From an uncultured Fibrobacter sp. (GTDB taxonomy: Bacteria; Fibrobacterota; Fibrobacteria; Fibrobacterales; Fibrobacteraceae), in NCBI GenBank assembly GCA_947165045.1, contig CAMUYW010000009.1, positions 1-64,000 of the forward strand: DNA of 64,000 bases, written 5' to 3'. This document shows, piece after piece, positions 8,222 through 16,155 of the stretch. Both the position numbers and the translations under genes were made by a program. The notes below the pieces were generated by a model. It made no database searches and was not told the DNA's origin. It worked only from the letters and a program-made list of their open reading frames with translations. Positions within the stretch are counted from its first letter, which is position 1. Every line of letters starts with the position of its first letter.

Positions 8222-8920
8222 ATGAATATGAATCAGTTTGTTCTTGCTTTCCCGATTCCGGTTGCTGCTGATGAAACATTTGCTATTACCGAAAACGTCA
8301 AGGTTGCTGCCGATGCAAAGAAGGTTATGATTCCCGGTTGCAGTGTGCAGTTTGATGTTGTTCGCCAGCCTGCGTCGGCTGATGTTCTGGAAATTTTCAA
8401 GGAACATTGCGAGTTGAACGCCGAAGAGGAAAAGACAATTGCTGCGCACAAGTCGCTTTTGTTCTTGCTCGGAAACGTGAAGAGCATGAATGATGTTGAA
8501 ATGGTGAATACCGCCATTCTCAAGATGTTTACTGCAGGCGCTACAGGTGTTTATATGCAACAGGCTGGAACTGCTTGGACTGTCGACGAGTTCCGCGACA
8601 CGCTGGGTACAGGCGAATACCCGATGGATCCGTGGATTAACATTATCGAAGGTGAAGGCGAAAAGACTCTTTATACGCTCGGACTTGCTACGTTTACACT
8701 TCCGGATTTGTGCACCGCTACGACGGCTCTGGATCCTGAAGAACTGTTGTTGATGGCCGCTCATTCTTTGTTTGATGGCGAAGCTCCGGCCAAGTCGGGC
8801 TCTGTTCTTGATTGGGGCGAGGATGAAAAGTATGTGCTCCGCCAGGAACTCAAGGGCCTATTTTCCAAAGATGCTCCCGAATACAATAAGCAAGGCCTGC
8901 TTAGAATCGTGAAAAAGTAA
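8222..8920 (+). CDS. DUF4261-like protein
   Basis: This 232-residue soluble protein starts 6 nt after the preceding gene, behind AAAGAGAG. It has no signal peptide or membrane segment. The central part (GATGVYMQQAGTAWTVDEF, then PWINI, TLGL) resembles the DUF4261 family from memory; that assignment is tentative. A second in-frame ATG lies two codons downstream. Its position suggests cotranscription with the two glycosyltransferases, but no functional link is evident. Confidence 0.72.
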   Translation: MNMNQFVLAFPIPVAADETFAITENVKVAADAKKVMIPGCSVQFDVVRQPASADVLEIFKEHCELNAEEEKTIAAHKSLLFLLGNVKSMNDVEMVNTAILKMFTAGATGVYMQQAGTAWTVDEFRDTLGTGEYPMDPWINIIEGEGEKTLYTLGLATFTLPDLCTATTALDPEELLLMAAHSLFDGEAPAKSGSVLDWGEDEKYVLRQELKGLFSKDAPEYNKQGLLRIVKK

Positions 8921-8956
8921 TTAGATTTCATTATATTGGTATGTAGTGGGGAGCTT

Positions 8957-9766
8957 ATGGCTAATGTTTTGAAATTTGAAAATATCGATAATGCGCGGCA
9001 ACTTGGAGGAATCCAAGCAGGGAACCGTCGTGTCAAGCAGAATAAGCTTTTTCGCAGCAGTAATTTGTCGAAAGCAACGGAACATGATTTGCTCCGCTTG
9101 CGCGATGATTATGGCATTCATTTGATTATTGATTTACGTTCTGACTTTGAATGTTTGCAAAAACCGGATCGATTGCTTGGTGAAATGCTGTCAGTGAATA
9201 TCCCCGTTATCGACGAAACCATGCATGGCGATGCCTTTAACAAGGATCAGGTGGTGCCTGCAACAGGTGTAGACTTTATGGAATTCCTTTTTGGAATTGC
9301 TCGCCATCCGGTCGGAGTTACGCTAAAAGACAAACTTTATAATTATTTTGTTAAAAGTGACTATGCACACCGACAGTACGGTGAGTTTTTCAAGATGATT
9401 CTTGCTCAAAATGGAGCTCCTGTATTGTGGCATTGTACCTCGGGCAAGGACCGCTGTGGCTTTGGAGCAGTGCTATTTCTTGCTGCGCTCGGAGCTAATG
9501 ATGATGATATTTTAGATGATTACGCCGAATCCGAAAATTCTTACCGCAAACAACTCGATGCAATGACAGCCAAAGGTCGTGAATCGGGACTGACGGATGT
9601 GCAATTGGATGTGCTGCATTTCTTGGTGAGCGTCAAGCGCGAGTACATGGAAACTCCGGTAAAGCGTATCAATGAAACGTATGGTTCGCTATTGAACTTT
9701 ATAAAGCAGAAAATCGGGGTCACGCAAGCAGAAATTGATACTCTTAGGGAATACTATTTGGAATAG
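8957..9766 (+). CDS. Tyrosine/dual-specificity protein phosphatase (Y_phosphatase3-like)
   Basis: This 269-residue protein has the cysteine-phosphatase loop HCTSGKDRCG (consensus HCxxGKDRTG), so the catalytic Cys and Arg are present. The N-terminal NARQLGGI resembles the NfRdlGGy motif of PF13350 phosphatases, and LIIDLRSDFE follows as in that family. I prefer the ATG at 8957 because GGGGAG lies 4 nt before it; an in-frame TTG at 8936 lacks this. It may act on phosphotyrosine or phospholipid; members of this family do both. It ends the plus-strand cluster. Confidence 0.85.
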   Translation: MANVLKFENIDNARQLGGIQAGNRRVKQNKLFRSSNLSKATEHDLLRLRDDYGIHLIIDLRSDFECLQKPDRLLGEMLSVNIPVIDETMHGDAFNKDQVVPATGVDFMEFLFGIARHPVGVTLKDKLYNYFVKSDYAHRQYGEFFKMILAQNGAPVLWHCTSGKDRCGFGAVLFLAALGANDDDILDDYAESENSYRKQLDAMTAKGRESGLTDVQLDVLHFLVSVKREYMETPVKRINETYGSLLNFIKQKIGVTQAEIDTLREYYLE

Positions 9767-9799
9767 CAAAAAAAATTCATGCCCGCGCCTGTTAAAAAC

Positions 9800-9825
9800 G
9801 TCATGGCGGCCACTGAGCCGCCATC
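9800..9825. repeat. REP-like palindrome (GTCAT type)
   Basis: GTCAT leads into GGCGGC (9805-9810), a 6-nt loop and GCCGCC (9817-9822), ending ATC. The same stem type recurs at 27737-27760. Confidence 0.65.
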
Positions 9826-9830
9826 TTAGA

Positions 9831-9905
9831 TTGATGCCTTTGGCATCCTTGGCTTTGGTTCGGAAATAAAATCATACAAGTATGATTTTGCTTCACTCAC
9901 CTTGC
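9831..9905. repeat. 75-nt structured repeat, copy A
   Basis: It starts TTGATGCC and ends CACTCACCTTGC. It has a 6-bp palindrome GATGCC-TTT-GGCATC (9833-9847), the conserved block GGTTCGG, and a perfect 10-bp palindrome with a 2-nt centre (9868-9889). Copy B at 17380-17454 has the same length and spacing. I see no open reading frame or known RNA family in it. Confidence 0.75.
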
Positions 9906-9911
9906 TCAAGT

Positions 9912-9935
9912 TTCCGGCTCGTAGGCCGGAATGAC
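9912..9935. repeat. REP-like palindrome (GTCAT type, reverse orientation)
   Basis: TTCCGGC (9912-9918), a 6-nt loop and GCCGGAA (9925-9931) are followed by TGAC. Read on the minus strand this is GTCATTCCGGC. Confidence 0.65.
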
Positions 9936-9960
9936 GTGATTGCTCGAAGTCGAAGAATCA

Positions 9961-9992
9961 AAAAAAACGCAGGCTTAAGGCCTGCGTTTTTC
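9961..9992. terminator. Bidirectional Rho-independent terminator
   Basis: ACGCAGGC (9967-9974) and GCCTGCGT (9980-9987) enclose a 5-nt loop, with an A run before and a T run after. It can end the phosphatase transcript on plus and the purC transcript on minus. Confidence 0.85.
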
Positions 9993-10008
9993 GCAAATTG
10001 TCATAGCG

Positions 10009-10044
10009 GACGCCTGTCCTCGCGTCTGTCCTCGCGCCTGTCCT
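10009..10044. repeat. Three 12-bp tandem repeats
   Basis: Three copies of CGCGYCTGTCCT-like units (10009-10020, 10021-10032, 10033-10044). The last copy continues into a 26-nt stretch (10036-10061) that is repeated exactly inside the GH53 gene at 35835-35860. Confidence 0.75.
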
Positions 10045-10080
10045 CGCTTGACGGGGATGACGGGGATAATCCGCCATCGA

Positions 10081-10965
10081 TTACAGTTCCGGCTGCTTAC
10101 CAGTGAGGCGTACGAAGATTTCTTCGTACTTGGCGAGCGTGTTCTTCACGACGTCAGCCGGAATTTCCGGACCCGGGTAGGTCTTGCCCCAGTCAAGAGT
10201 TTCGAGCCAGTCACGGACGTACTGCTTGTCGAAGCTTTCCTGGTTTTTGCCGACCTGGTACTTGTCTGCCGGCCAGTAACGGCTGGAGTCCGGAGTCAGC
10301 ACTTCGTCGATGAGGATGGTTTCGCCATCGATTTCACCGAATTCGAACTTAGTGTCGGCGAGGATGATGCCCTTGGAGGCTGCGTAGTCGCGGGCCTTCG
10401 TGTAGATGTCGAGGGACATGTCACGGAGAGTCGTTGCGACCTTTTCGCCAACGATATCAAAAGTCTGTTCGAAGCTGATGTTTTCGTCGTGGCCAACGTC
10501 GGGCTTGGTGCTCGGCGTGTAGAGCGGCTTTTCGAGCTTCTGGCAGAGCTGCAGGCCTTCTGGGAGGACGTGGCCGCAGATCTTACCGGTCTTCTGGTAG
10601 TCTTTCCAGCCAGAACCGACGATGTAACCGCGAACGATGCATTCGACGGAGTGGCGGTGAGCCTTCTTCACGATCATGGAACGGCCGCGGAGGTAGTCGG
10701 CGTGCTTCTTGAGCACGGCCGGGTATTCGTTCACGTCGGCGGTGATGAGGTGGTTCTTCATGCCGAGGTGCTGGAACCAGAACAGCGAAAGCTGGTTGAG
10801 GATTTTGCCCTTACCAGGAATCGGGGTGGGGAGCACCACGTCAAAAGCGGAAAGACGGTCGCTAGCGACCATCAGGAAGCTGTCGCCGAGGTCGTACATG
10901 TCACGTACTTTACCCTGGTGGAACAGCGGAACTTCGGTAATGGGAGTATCAAATTTTAAGCTCAT
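10081..10965 (-). CDS. purC: Phosphoribosylaminoimidazole-succinocarboxamide synthase
   Basis: This cytoplasmic enzyme joins CAIR and aspartate using ATP to form SAICAR in purine synthesis. The 294-residue sequence shows the N-terminal ATP-binding block GKVRDMYDLGD, the SDRLSAFDVVLP motif, VRGYIVGSGWKDYQ, and the IILADTKFEFG segment of this family. The length fits the long bacterial/yeast-like form. The ATG follows AAGG at a suitable distance on the minus strand. It stands alone, convergent with the phosphatase gene; the other purine gene in the window is guaB at 26270. Confidence 0.97.
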   Translation of the reverse strand: MSLKFDTPITEVPLFHQGKVRDMYDLGDSFLMVASDRLSAFDVVLPTPIPGKGKILNQLSLFWFQHLGMKNHLITADVNEYPAVLKKHADYLRGRSMIVKKAHRHSVECIVRGYIVGSGWKDYQKTGKICGHVLPEGLQLCQKLEKPLYTPSTKPDVGHDENISFEQTFDIVGEKVATTLRDMSLDIYTKARDYAASKGIILADTKFEFGEIDGETILIDEVLTPDSSRYWPADKYQVGKNQESFDKQYVRDWLETLDWGKTYPGPEIPADVVKNTLAKYEEIFVRLTGKQPEL

Positions 10966-10989
10966 AGTGACCTTAAATGTAGAAAAAAG

Positions 10990-11017
10990 AGCTCAAAGTT
11001 ACTAGTTGCTAGTTACT
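10990..11017. repeat. Degenerate heptamer repeat tract
   Basis: Four successive 7-bp units each beginning AG: AGCTCAA, AGTTACT, AGTTGCT, AGTTACT, then AGAAATA. The tract lies just upstream of purC and next to REP-like sequences. Similar tracts occur at 19108, 47160, 47257 and 55588. Confidence 0.6.
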
Positions 11018-11068
11018 AGAAATATGAAAAAGCTGTTAGTGAATGTCGTCATCCTCGCATTACGACTC

Positions 11069-11098
11069 GTCATCCTCGACCTGATCGAGGATCTATAC
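11069..11098. repeat. REP-like palindrome (GTCAT type)
   Basis: GTCATCCTCGA, a 5-nt loop and TCGAGGATCTATAC. A partial copy (GTCATCCTCG) precedes it at about 11047. Confidence 0.7.
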
Positions 11099-11394
11099 TA
11101 ATTACGTTCGATATTCCCGTAGTCCAGTTTATCGTTGATTTTAATGTCTTCTTTTTCTTCGTAATGGACTTTAGCTTCGGGCATATCTCCCATGTAGGTA
11201 CTTTCGGCATTGGAGGGCGTGGGCATTTTCGTGTTCATGTAAGTCTGTGTATCGCGACCTTCGCGGACTAGTTGCCTTTCGTTTGCCGTGTTCCCTAATC
11301 CTTCGATTTGAGAACCTCGCGGGTCGGAAGAGGCGCAGGCTTCAAGAGTTAAAGTGGCGGCGATAGTGGCGAAAAAAAATGCAATTTGTTTCAT
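11098..11394 (-). CDS. Small lipoprotein of unknown function
   Basis: A 98-residue predicted lipoprotein. The signal peptide ends LEAC, a lipobox with Cys19. The short mature part is polar and charged (SSDPRGSQIEGLGNTANERQ at its start) and contains no domain I recognise. It stands alone and is divergent from the gene at 11573. Its stop codon lies at the edge of a REP-like palindrome. Confidence 0.72.
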   Translation of the reverse strand: MKQIAFFFATIAATLTLEACASSDPRGSQIEGLGNTANERQLVREGRDTQTYMNTKMPTPSNAESTYMGDMPEAKVHYEEKEDIKINDKLDYGNIERN

Positions 11395-11572
11395 AATGCT
11401 CCGAAAAAAAAGTTAATGAGGACGTTGTACAAAATACAAAAAAATGCAGTATGCGGTGCGCAGAATACAGTAAATAGTAGTTGATTAAGATCCGTATGAT
11501 GTCATGCCGGACTTCGTTCTTGCATTTCCTTTTTTATATTACATTGTTATATGTAAATAAGGAATTAATTTA

Positions 11573-11899
11573 ATGACGAGTATTCTTTCAGTTGTTGCTA
11601 TTTATGTGTTTACTTTATTTGCTTCTTTTCTTTTGATTCGCATGATCGCATGGGGGTATAAATTAAAGGCTAAAAACGAAATTATCAGGTATTTCTTTAG
11701 GCTTGCTGTGTTTCTTTGTTTTTATATATCGATGATGTTGATGCTTCTCGCGAATAAATTCCTTGGGTTGGAAGAGGATTATGTGTTGCATTCTTTAATT
11801 TGCATGTTTGTTTATGTTGCTGCTCTTATATATGCTATCGCAAAGTATGACCCGCATGCCCATGATAAGGTTGAATTCAAGCTTAAGAGAAGAAAATGA
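11573..11899 (+). CDS. Small integral membrane protein
   Basis: A 108-residue protein with three hydrophobic segments at about residues 4-25, 41-62 and 74-91, and a highly charged C-terminus (HDKVEFKLKRRK). AAGGA precedes the ATG by about 8 nt. The stop overlaps the start of the next gene (ATGA, 11896-11899), so it is coupled to the secreted protein that follows. I do not recognise a family. Confidence 0.72.
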   Translation: MTSILSVVAIYVFTLFASFLLIRMIAWGYKLKAKNEIIRYFFRLAVFLCFYISMMLMLLANKFLGLEEDYVLHSLICMFVYVAALIYAIAKYDPHAHDKVEFKLKRRK

Positions 11900-12393
11900 A
11901 TAATTACAAGTTTAAAATAGTGTTGGCTTTTTTGGGGGCATTCTCTGCTGCAGGCGCCCTTGCGTGCGATACATGGGGATATGGTGCTTATTATGAAATG
12001 ATGGAAGCTCTTTCTTTGGGAAAACAGGGCGAAGCGTATTCCATGTTGAAAAATAGGCATTGTGAGGATACACTCGCTTGGCGCATGGCTAATAATTTAA
12101 TGACCGGAAAGGAAGACCCGGTTGATGTATTTAGATGGATTGTGCAAGATGGTTGTAGAACAAAATGGGTCTATGCCGATATTCCTATTTATTACGTTAG
12201 ATACAATAAATACAAATATGAAGGAAAGAAAATTATACATGAATCATTTTCTGATGTTTTTGATAAATCTGATTGCCCACACGATGAACGATTTGCTATA
12301 GAGATTGATTTTGATGCGGTGGGTACTTATTTCTATTGTCTAAATACTTATGAAATAGATTTTAGACAGGTTGTAGTCTGTCCAATAGATTAA
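11896..12393 (+). CDS. Secreted protein of unknown function
   Basis: A 165-residue protein with a Sec signal peptide ending at about AAGALA-CD. The mature part has several cysteines and an alpha-helical start (YYEMMEALSLGKQGEAYSML), somewhat like a single helical repeat. It contains no domain I can name. Translation is coupled to the small membrane protein upstream. No terminator is obvious after it. Confidence 0.7.
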   Translation: MNNYKFKIVLAFLGAFSAAGALACDTWGYGAYYEMMEALSLGKQGEAYSMLKNRHCEDTLAWRMANNLMTGKEDPVDVFRWIVQDGCRTKWVYADIPIYYVRYNKYKYEGKKIIHESFSDVFDKSDCPHDERFAIEIDFDAVGTYFYCLNTYEIDFRQVVVCPID

Positions 12394-12540
12394 AAAAATA
12401 ATTCTAGGGTTTACGCAAAGGACGGCTTATCGTTGTTCTTTTTTATGCAACATACTGTAGCATATAGAATATTTTAGTAGAAAAATTTATAAAATTTGTT
12501 AAAAATCGTTAGAAATCTTTAATTTTGTTGCATGAGTGTA

Positions 12541-12569
12541 TTGACTTTGCAAGCCGAAAAGGTTATATT
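12541..12569 (+). promoter_or_regulatory. Sigma-70-type promoter
   Basis: TTGACT (12541-12546) and TATATT (12564-12569) are separated by 17 nt. The predicted start point is about 30 nt before the ATG at 12609, leaving room for AAAAGGAG. It is the clearest -35/-10 pair in the window. Confidence 0.75.
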
Positions 12570-12608
12570 TTGAATGAGAAAAAGAAGTTTCCTAAAAAGG
12601 AGAAGATT

Positions 12609-13739
12609 ATGAAAAAGTTGTCATTTCTTTCTTGCTCGGCATTAGCTGCATTGATGTTTGCCGCTTGTAGTGATGATTTGGTGACGGGCGCAATTTCGCC
12701 TGCGGGTGGGAGCAGCCAGGGGGGTACCGAAGATTCATCATCTAGTATCGTTGAGTCTTCATCGGATGTCGCTTTGTCGAGTGCAACCGTAGCGTCTTCT
12801 TCGAGCGAAATTGCTTTGTCGAGCGCGGTGGTGTCGTCTTCGTCTGTGACTCCTGTTCTCTCGTTATCCTCGGTTCATGTTGAAAGCTCGTCTTCTGTTG
12901 CGCCTCCAGGCCCGACGCACCATATAATTACAGATGCTACTGCTCAGTGCAGTGCAAAAAATCGTGTTACTGATGATCCTTGGTTAGATGGCTCGACTCC
13001 GGTTCAAGCGATTAGACCGAAAGATGAAACTCTTCCGCCGATTGCCTATCGATATGCTGGTACGGAACGCACTGGATTTACCATAGAAAATGTTTCATTT
13101 GCTTGTGATGTTTCCATCGACACTTTGGATGTTTATGTGATTGGTGAAACGGTTTACGTAAATGCAAAAATGAATTATGATAACGCTAAGAGATGCCTCT
13201 GCGATTCGAAGGTGAGTTTCGCGGTAGATAACGATCAATCTTTTTGGCATGCTCGTTGGCTTGTTTTGGATGACGGCTCCAGTATAAATTTCCAGAACAA
13301 AATGGACATTTATGATTTGGATGTGATTACGATAGACGAAGCGATGACGAGCCAGGTCACAAAGAAAGTTAATGTTGTTTGCAAAAATGATAGGCTGACG
13401 ATGGACACACCGTCCTTGGCAAATTCAATTCAGGTTCCTGTTCTTGATCCTGCCCCGACAAAAGAGATTTATGCTGTGAGATATGATAACGGGGATGGTT
13501 CTGAGACTATTTCAATCAATGAACTTGATATGGGGTGTGGTGTAAAAGATGTGCAATTCGATGTGTATGCGAATAATGATACGTTGTATGTTAAAGTTCC
13601 GTTTGAATTATATGCGATGAATTGTTTATGTCCGTCACGCGTTGATTTTACGATACAGAAGGGATTGCAATTTACCAATACACATTACCTTGTGTTTGAC
13701 AATGGTATAGCAATGCCGTTGAAGGTTGCTAAACAATAA
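12609..13739 (+). CDS. Lipoprotein with serine-rich linker and duplicated Cys domain
   Basis: A 376-residue predicted lipoprotein. The ATG at 12609 follows AAAAGGAGAAGATT and gives the signal peptide MKKLSFLS...LMFAAC. A serine-rich linker covers about residues 35-100. Two similar C-terminal domains follow: one with CDVSIDTLDVYV...KRCLCDSKVSFAV...WLVLDDG, the other with CGVKDVQFDVYA...MNCLCPSRVDFTI...YLVFDNG. So the protein contains an internal duplication, each unit with a CLC motif. The function is not known; the surface location and linker fit a binding module or inhibitor-like role. Confidence 0.8.
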   Translation: MKKLSFLSCSALAALMFAACSDDLVTGAISPAGGSSQGGTEDSSSSIVESSSDVALSSATVASSSSEIALSSAVVSSSSVTPVLSLSSVHVESSSSVAPPGPTHHIITDATAQCSAKNRVTDDPWLDGSTPVQAIRPKDETLPPIAYRYAGTERTGFTIENVSFACDVSIDTLDVYVIGETVYVNAKMNYDNAKRCLCDSKVSFAVDNDQSFWHARWLVLDDGSSINFQNKMDIYDLDVITIDEAMTSQVTKKVNVVCKNDRLTMDTPSLANSIQVPVLDPAPTKEIYAVRYDNGDGSETISINELDMGCGVKDVQFDVYANNDTLYVKVPFELYAMNCLCPSRVDFTIQKGLQFTNTHYLVFDNGIAMPLKVAKQ

Positions 13740-13763
13740 AGTTTTATATTCACTCCTTGGTGA

Positions 13764-13800
13764 AAAAAGGCTCTGTCCATGTGGGACTGAGCCTTTTTAA
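13764..13800 (+). terminator. Rho-independent terminator
   Basis: AAAAAGGCTC (13764-13773) pairs with GAGCCTTTTT (13789-13798). It ends the lipoprotein gene at 12609 and, being A/T flanked, could also serve the minus strand. Confidence 0.85.
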
Positions 13801-13806
13801 ATCTTT

Positions 13807-13831
13807 GATCCTCGATTAGGTCGAGGATGAC
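13807..13831. repeat. REP-like palindrome (reverse orientation)
   Basis: GATCCTCGA, TTAGG, TCGAGGATGAC. On the minus strand it reads GTCATCCTCGA, as at 11069. Confidence 0.7.
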
Positions 13832-13886
13832 GAAGTGAAAAATTCGAGAATGACGATGTTGAAAAACGCGTGGATGCGTGTGTCAA

Positions 13887-14501
13887 TTACTTCTGGATGC
13901 AGCGGACGGAGAAAGCGTTGTTCTCTTCGATGGCGCGTTCCGCATAACGTTCGTTGTAACCGCCAATGGTCACAAAGTTTGCAATGTAAGTCGTTTCTTC
14001 GGTTGCGGTCCAGAAAAATGCGGATTTTTCCATGTCTTCGTAAGCGAAATGAGTGTCGCTTTGGCCAGACGCGTTGAATGAAGCTTTGGTTTCTTCGCAG
14101 TAGGGGCTCCACATTTCATTGTTGCCAAAGCAAACTCTTTGGCCTGCCTGCTTAACTCTAAAGCCGTTCTTTTTGCTAGAACCAAGATATTTGCTCAAGA
14201 AATTCCAGTCTTTGCGGTCGGGAAGTTGCCAACCGGTGGGGCAGGCCTTCATGGCCGCTTTCCATGTGTAAAGGCGACCGTACTTGTGACAATTTTCCTT
14301 GTCGTCGTTGTAGCAGAAGCTGCCTTTAGTTGTCTTGTACGTGAGGTTCTCGGCGAGCCAGTTGTGATTGCCGATTTTGACAATTCTATAGGTGTGACCG
14401 TCGCGCGGGTCCTTGAACTTGTTTTTCCCTGGCGCTTTTTTGGCTGGTGCTGCCATAGCAATGCTTGTTGCTAGAAGTACTAATAATAAACCAATTCTCA
14501 T
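13887..14501 (-). CDS. FISUMP-domain secreted protein
   Basis: This 204-residue protein has a signal peptide (MRIGLLLVLLATSIAMAA) and a complete Fibrobacter succinogenes major paralogous domain (TIGR02145/PF09603). The hallmarks are DPRDGHTYRIVKIGNHNWLA, then ENL, CYNDDKENCHKYGRLYTWKA, CPTGWQLP, FWTATE and a C-terminal RCIQK. The domain is very abundant in Fibrobacter surface and secreted proteins; its function is not established. It stands alone, convergent with the lipoprotein at 12609. A decayed relative lies at 55039-55559. Confidence 0.92.
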   Translation of the reverse strand: MRIGLLLVLLATSIAMAAPAKKAPGKNKFKDPRDGHTYRIVKIGNHNWLAENLTYKTTKGSFCYNDDKENCHKYGRLYTWKAAMKACPTGWQLPDRKDWNFLSKYLGSSKKNGFRVKQAGQRVCFGNNEMWSPYCEETKASFNASGQSDTHFAYEDMEKSAFFWTATEETTYIANFVTIGGYNERYAERAIEENNAFSVRCIQK

Positions 14502-14610
14502 AGAGAGAAATGTACAAAATTTTTATTATGTGTTTTTTTCTCTCATGTTTTTTTATTGTGGATATGCGATTTTTCATAGGAAATTACTTTAACGCCGAAT
14601 GCCATGAATC

Positions 14611-14632
14611 GTCATTCTCCGTAGGAGACTAC
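14611..14632. repeat. REP-like palindrome (GTCAT type)
   Basis: GTCAT, TCTCC, GTA, GGAGA, CTAC. Confidence 0.6.
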
Positions 14633-14697
14633 TCGAAAGCCGAATACCGCGGCCGGGCTTGCACGGCTATGATTGAGGCTAAGAGTAGGGCGCAGCC

Positions 14698-14750
14698 AAT
14701 CCATACATTGTATTTGTGTTCTGTATGGATCCTCGCTTGGCGAGGATGAC
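14698..14750. repeat. REP-like element with mirrored GTATGGAT ends
   Basis: AATCCATAC (14698-14706) and GTATGGATC (14723) form an inverted pair 16 nt apart. The right part continues as CCTCG, CTTGG, CGAGG and ATGAC. This matches the right half of the paired element at 47181-47248. Confidence 0.65.
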
Positions 14751-14829
14751 TGCTAAATGTGTTTTTAAAATAGGTTGAGGACGGAAGTCATCTTTTTTTA
14801 TATCTTGTGAAAAGACGAGGTTTTGAAAG

Positions 14830-16155
14830 TTGCTGATTGAAGACGTCAAAAAATCTATTGTTGATGCTGGTTTCCATGAAGGCGAAAAAATGCCTTCCGT
14901 GCGTAAAATGGCAGAGCAGCTAGGGCTCTCTGTGAATACGGTTCATAGGGCATATAAGTTGTTGGCCCTCGAAAAAGTGGTTCAGCTGGTTCATGGCAAG
15001 GGTTGCTTTTGGGGCTCGGCTCCAACGCTAGATGTGAAACCTGAAGAGAATGTCTATTCTATTATCGAACGTCGATTCCAGAACGATTTGGAGAGCGGGG
15101 CGCTTAATGCGTTTGAAGAACTTCCGTCGTGCAAGGAACTTTCTAACCGCTATGGAGCTTCGCCGTACATTGTTAAAAAGTTTTTGATGCAGAAAAGTGC
15201 GCAGGGTATTTTGCGCCATGTCGGGCATCGCTTTTTCTTTAGCGAAGAACGTACGGTTGGAAAATCGAATTACGTTTTATTTGTGCATCGCTCGGATGAA
15301 TTGGGCCGCTTGAAAATTGAATCGGAACGCGAGTCTGATGTGTTCCGTACATTTGCGCAGATTGCCGCAGAGCAGAAAATTGCAGTGAAGTTTATCGGGT
15401 ATCACGAAGACTCGAATCAATTCTTTGTGTCGGACGGTAGCACTTATACGATAAAGAACGATACACATTGCTTGGGCGTATTCCTCTCGACTTGGCTAGT
15501 CTATGACGCTTCAAAGCTGTTCGCGCATTTTGCCATGTTCAAAAATCCGATTTCTGTTTGGTGGGAATATGCTCCGGACATGGTGCCGGTGAGTGCGCGC
15601 AACAAGAAAAAGTGGGCTTTTTACAACGTGGCTTTTGGCAAGGAAGCGGGCGTGATTGTCGGGCGGTACCTCAAGAATAAAAATATGGGGCCAGTTCATT
15701 ATCTCTCGCCGTATCATGCGAGTTTTTGGTCGAAGGCGAGATTGCAAGGGCTATTGGAATCGGGGACGGAAGTTGTTCCGCTTGTCGATGACCGCTTCGC
15801 TTCGCCGTTCGATTTGGTGGATGCCGCAAAACGTGAAGGCGTTGATAGCCAAGTGCTTTTGAATACTGTTCTGGAGTCGCTTTTGAAAAGTGCAACTTTG
15901 GATAAATTTGTTTGTTCAAATGACTGGGTGGCTGCTTCGCTAATTGATTTCTTCAGGGCGAAGAAAATTCCAACGCCGTATGTGATTGGCTTTGACGATA
16001 CGATTGAAAGTTATCGCTATGTGTTTGATTCGTTTGCGTTCAACGTCGGGACGATGGTGAAAGAAGCAATTTACCACATTGTCGCGCCGACGATATATGC
16101 AGAACAGCGGCGCCAAATGCAGACGCCGCTAGGTAGAGTCGTAGAGAAGCAATAA
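14830..16155 (+). CDS. GntR-type regulator with two winged helices and a LacI-like sensor domain
   Basis: This 441-residue protein likely starts at TTG 14830, 9 nt after GAGG. Residues 1-63 form a GntR winged helix (EGEKMPSVRKMAEQLGLSVN, then TVHRAYKLL, GKGCF). Residues about 76-137 repeat the pattern (ELPSCKELSNRYGASPYIVK, KFL, GHRFFF), so a second winged helix seems present. The rest resembles a periplasmic-binding-protein/LacI sensor, ending with VIGFDDT and FNVGTMVKEA. It likely binds a sugar in the cytoplasm. It converges on a GH8 gene whose upstream region has a perfect 7-1-7 palindrome; I infer that gene is its target. Confidence 0.83.
   Translation: MLIEDVKKSIVDAGFHEGEKMPSVRKMAEQLGLSVNTVHRAYKLLALEKVVQLVHGKGCFWGSAPTLDVKPEENVYSIIERRFQNDLESGALNAFEELPSCKELSNRYGASPYIVKKFLMQKSAQGILRHVGHRFFFSEERTVGKSNYVLFVHRSDELGRLKIESERESDVFRTFAQIAAEQKIAVKFIGYHEDSNQFFVSDGSTYTIKNDTHCLGVFLSTWLVYDASKLFAHFAMFKNPISVWWEYAPDMVPVSARNKKKWAFYNVAFGKEAGVIVGRYLKNKNMGPVHYLSPYHASFWSKARLQGLLESGTEVVPLVDDRFASPFDLVDAAKREGVDSQVLLNTVLESLLKSATLDKFVCSNDWVAASLIDFFRAKKIPTPYVIGFDDTIESYRYVFDSFAFNVGTMVKEAIYHIVAPTIYAEQRRQMQTPLGRVVEKQ

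Larger units (their letters stand above)
9767..10080. other. Repeat-rich intergenic region between convergent genes
   Basis: This 314-nt gap holds no gene I can support. It contains, in order, a REP-like palindrome (9800-9825), the first copy of the 75-nt structured element (9831-9905), a second REP-like palindrome (9912-9935), a bidirectional terminator (9967-9991) and a 12-bp tandem repeat (10009-10044) running into another REP-like sequence. Confidence 0.8.
14502..14829. other. Intergenic region with REP-like pair
   Basis: This 328-nt gap between divergent genes has AT-rich ends (promoter space) and a GC-richer middle of about 140 nt bounded by two REP-like palindromes in opposite orientation (14611-14632 and 14723-14750). 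No gene is supported. Confidence 0.7.

Noticed and set aside
10009-10044. Possible CRISPR array (three repeats).
   Set aside because: The 12-bp units are directly adjacent with no spacers and grade into a REP-like sequence.
10048-10959. A long plus-strand open frame across purC.
   Set aside because: It is the antisense shadow of purC; similar long shadows lie over guaB, gatA and glyA because of their biased codon use.
11024-11101. A 25-codon ORF (MKKLLVNVVILALRLVILDL...) that looks like a small hydrophobic peptide gene.
   Set aside because: It is formed by the REP-like palindromes it spans, has no ribosome-binding site, and its stop overlaps the end of the lipoprotein gene on the other strand.
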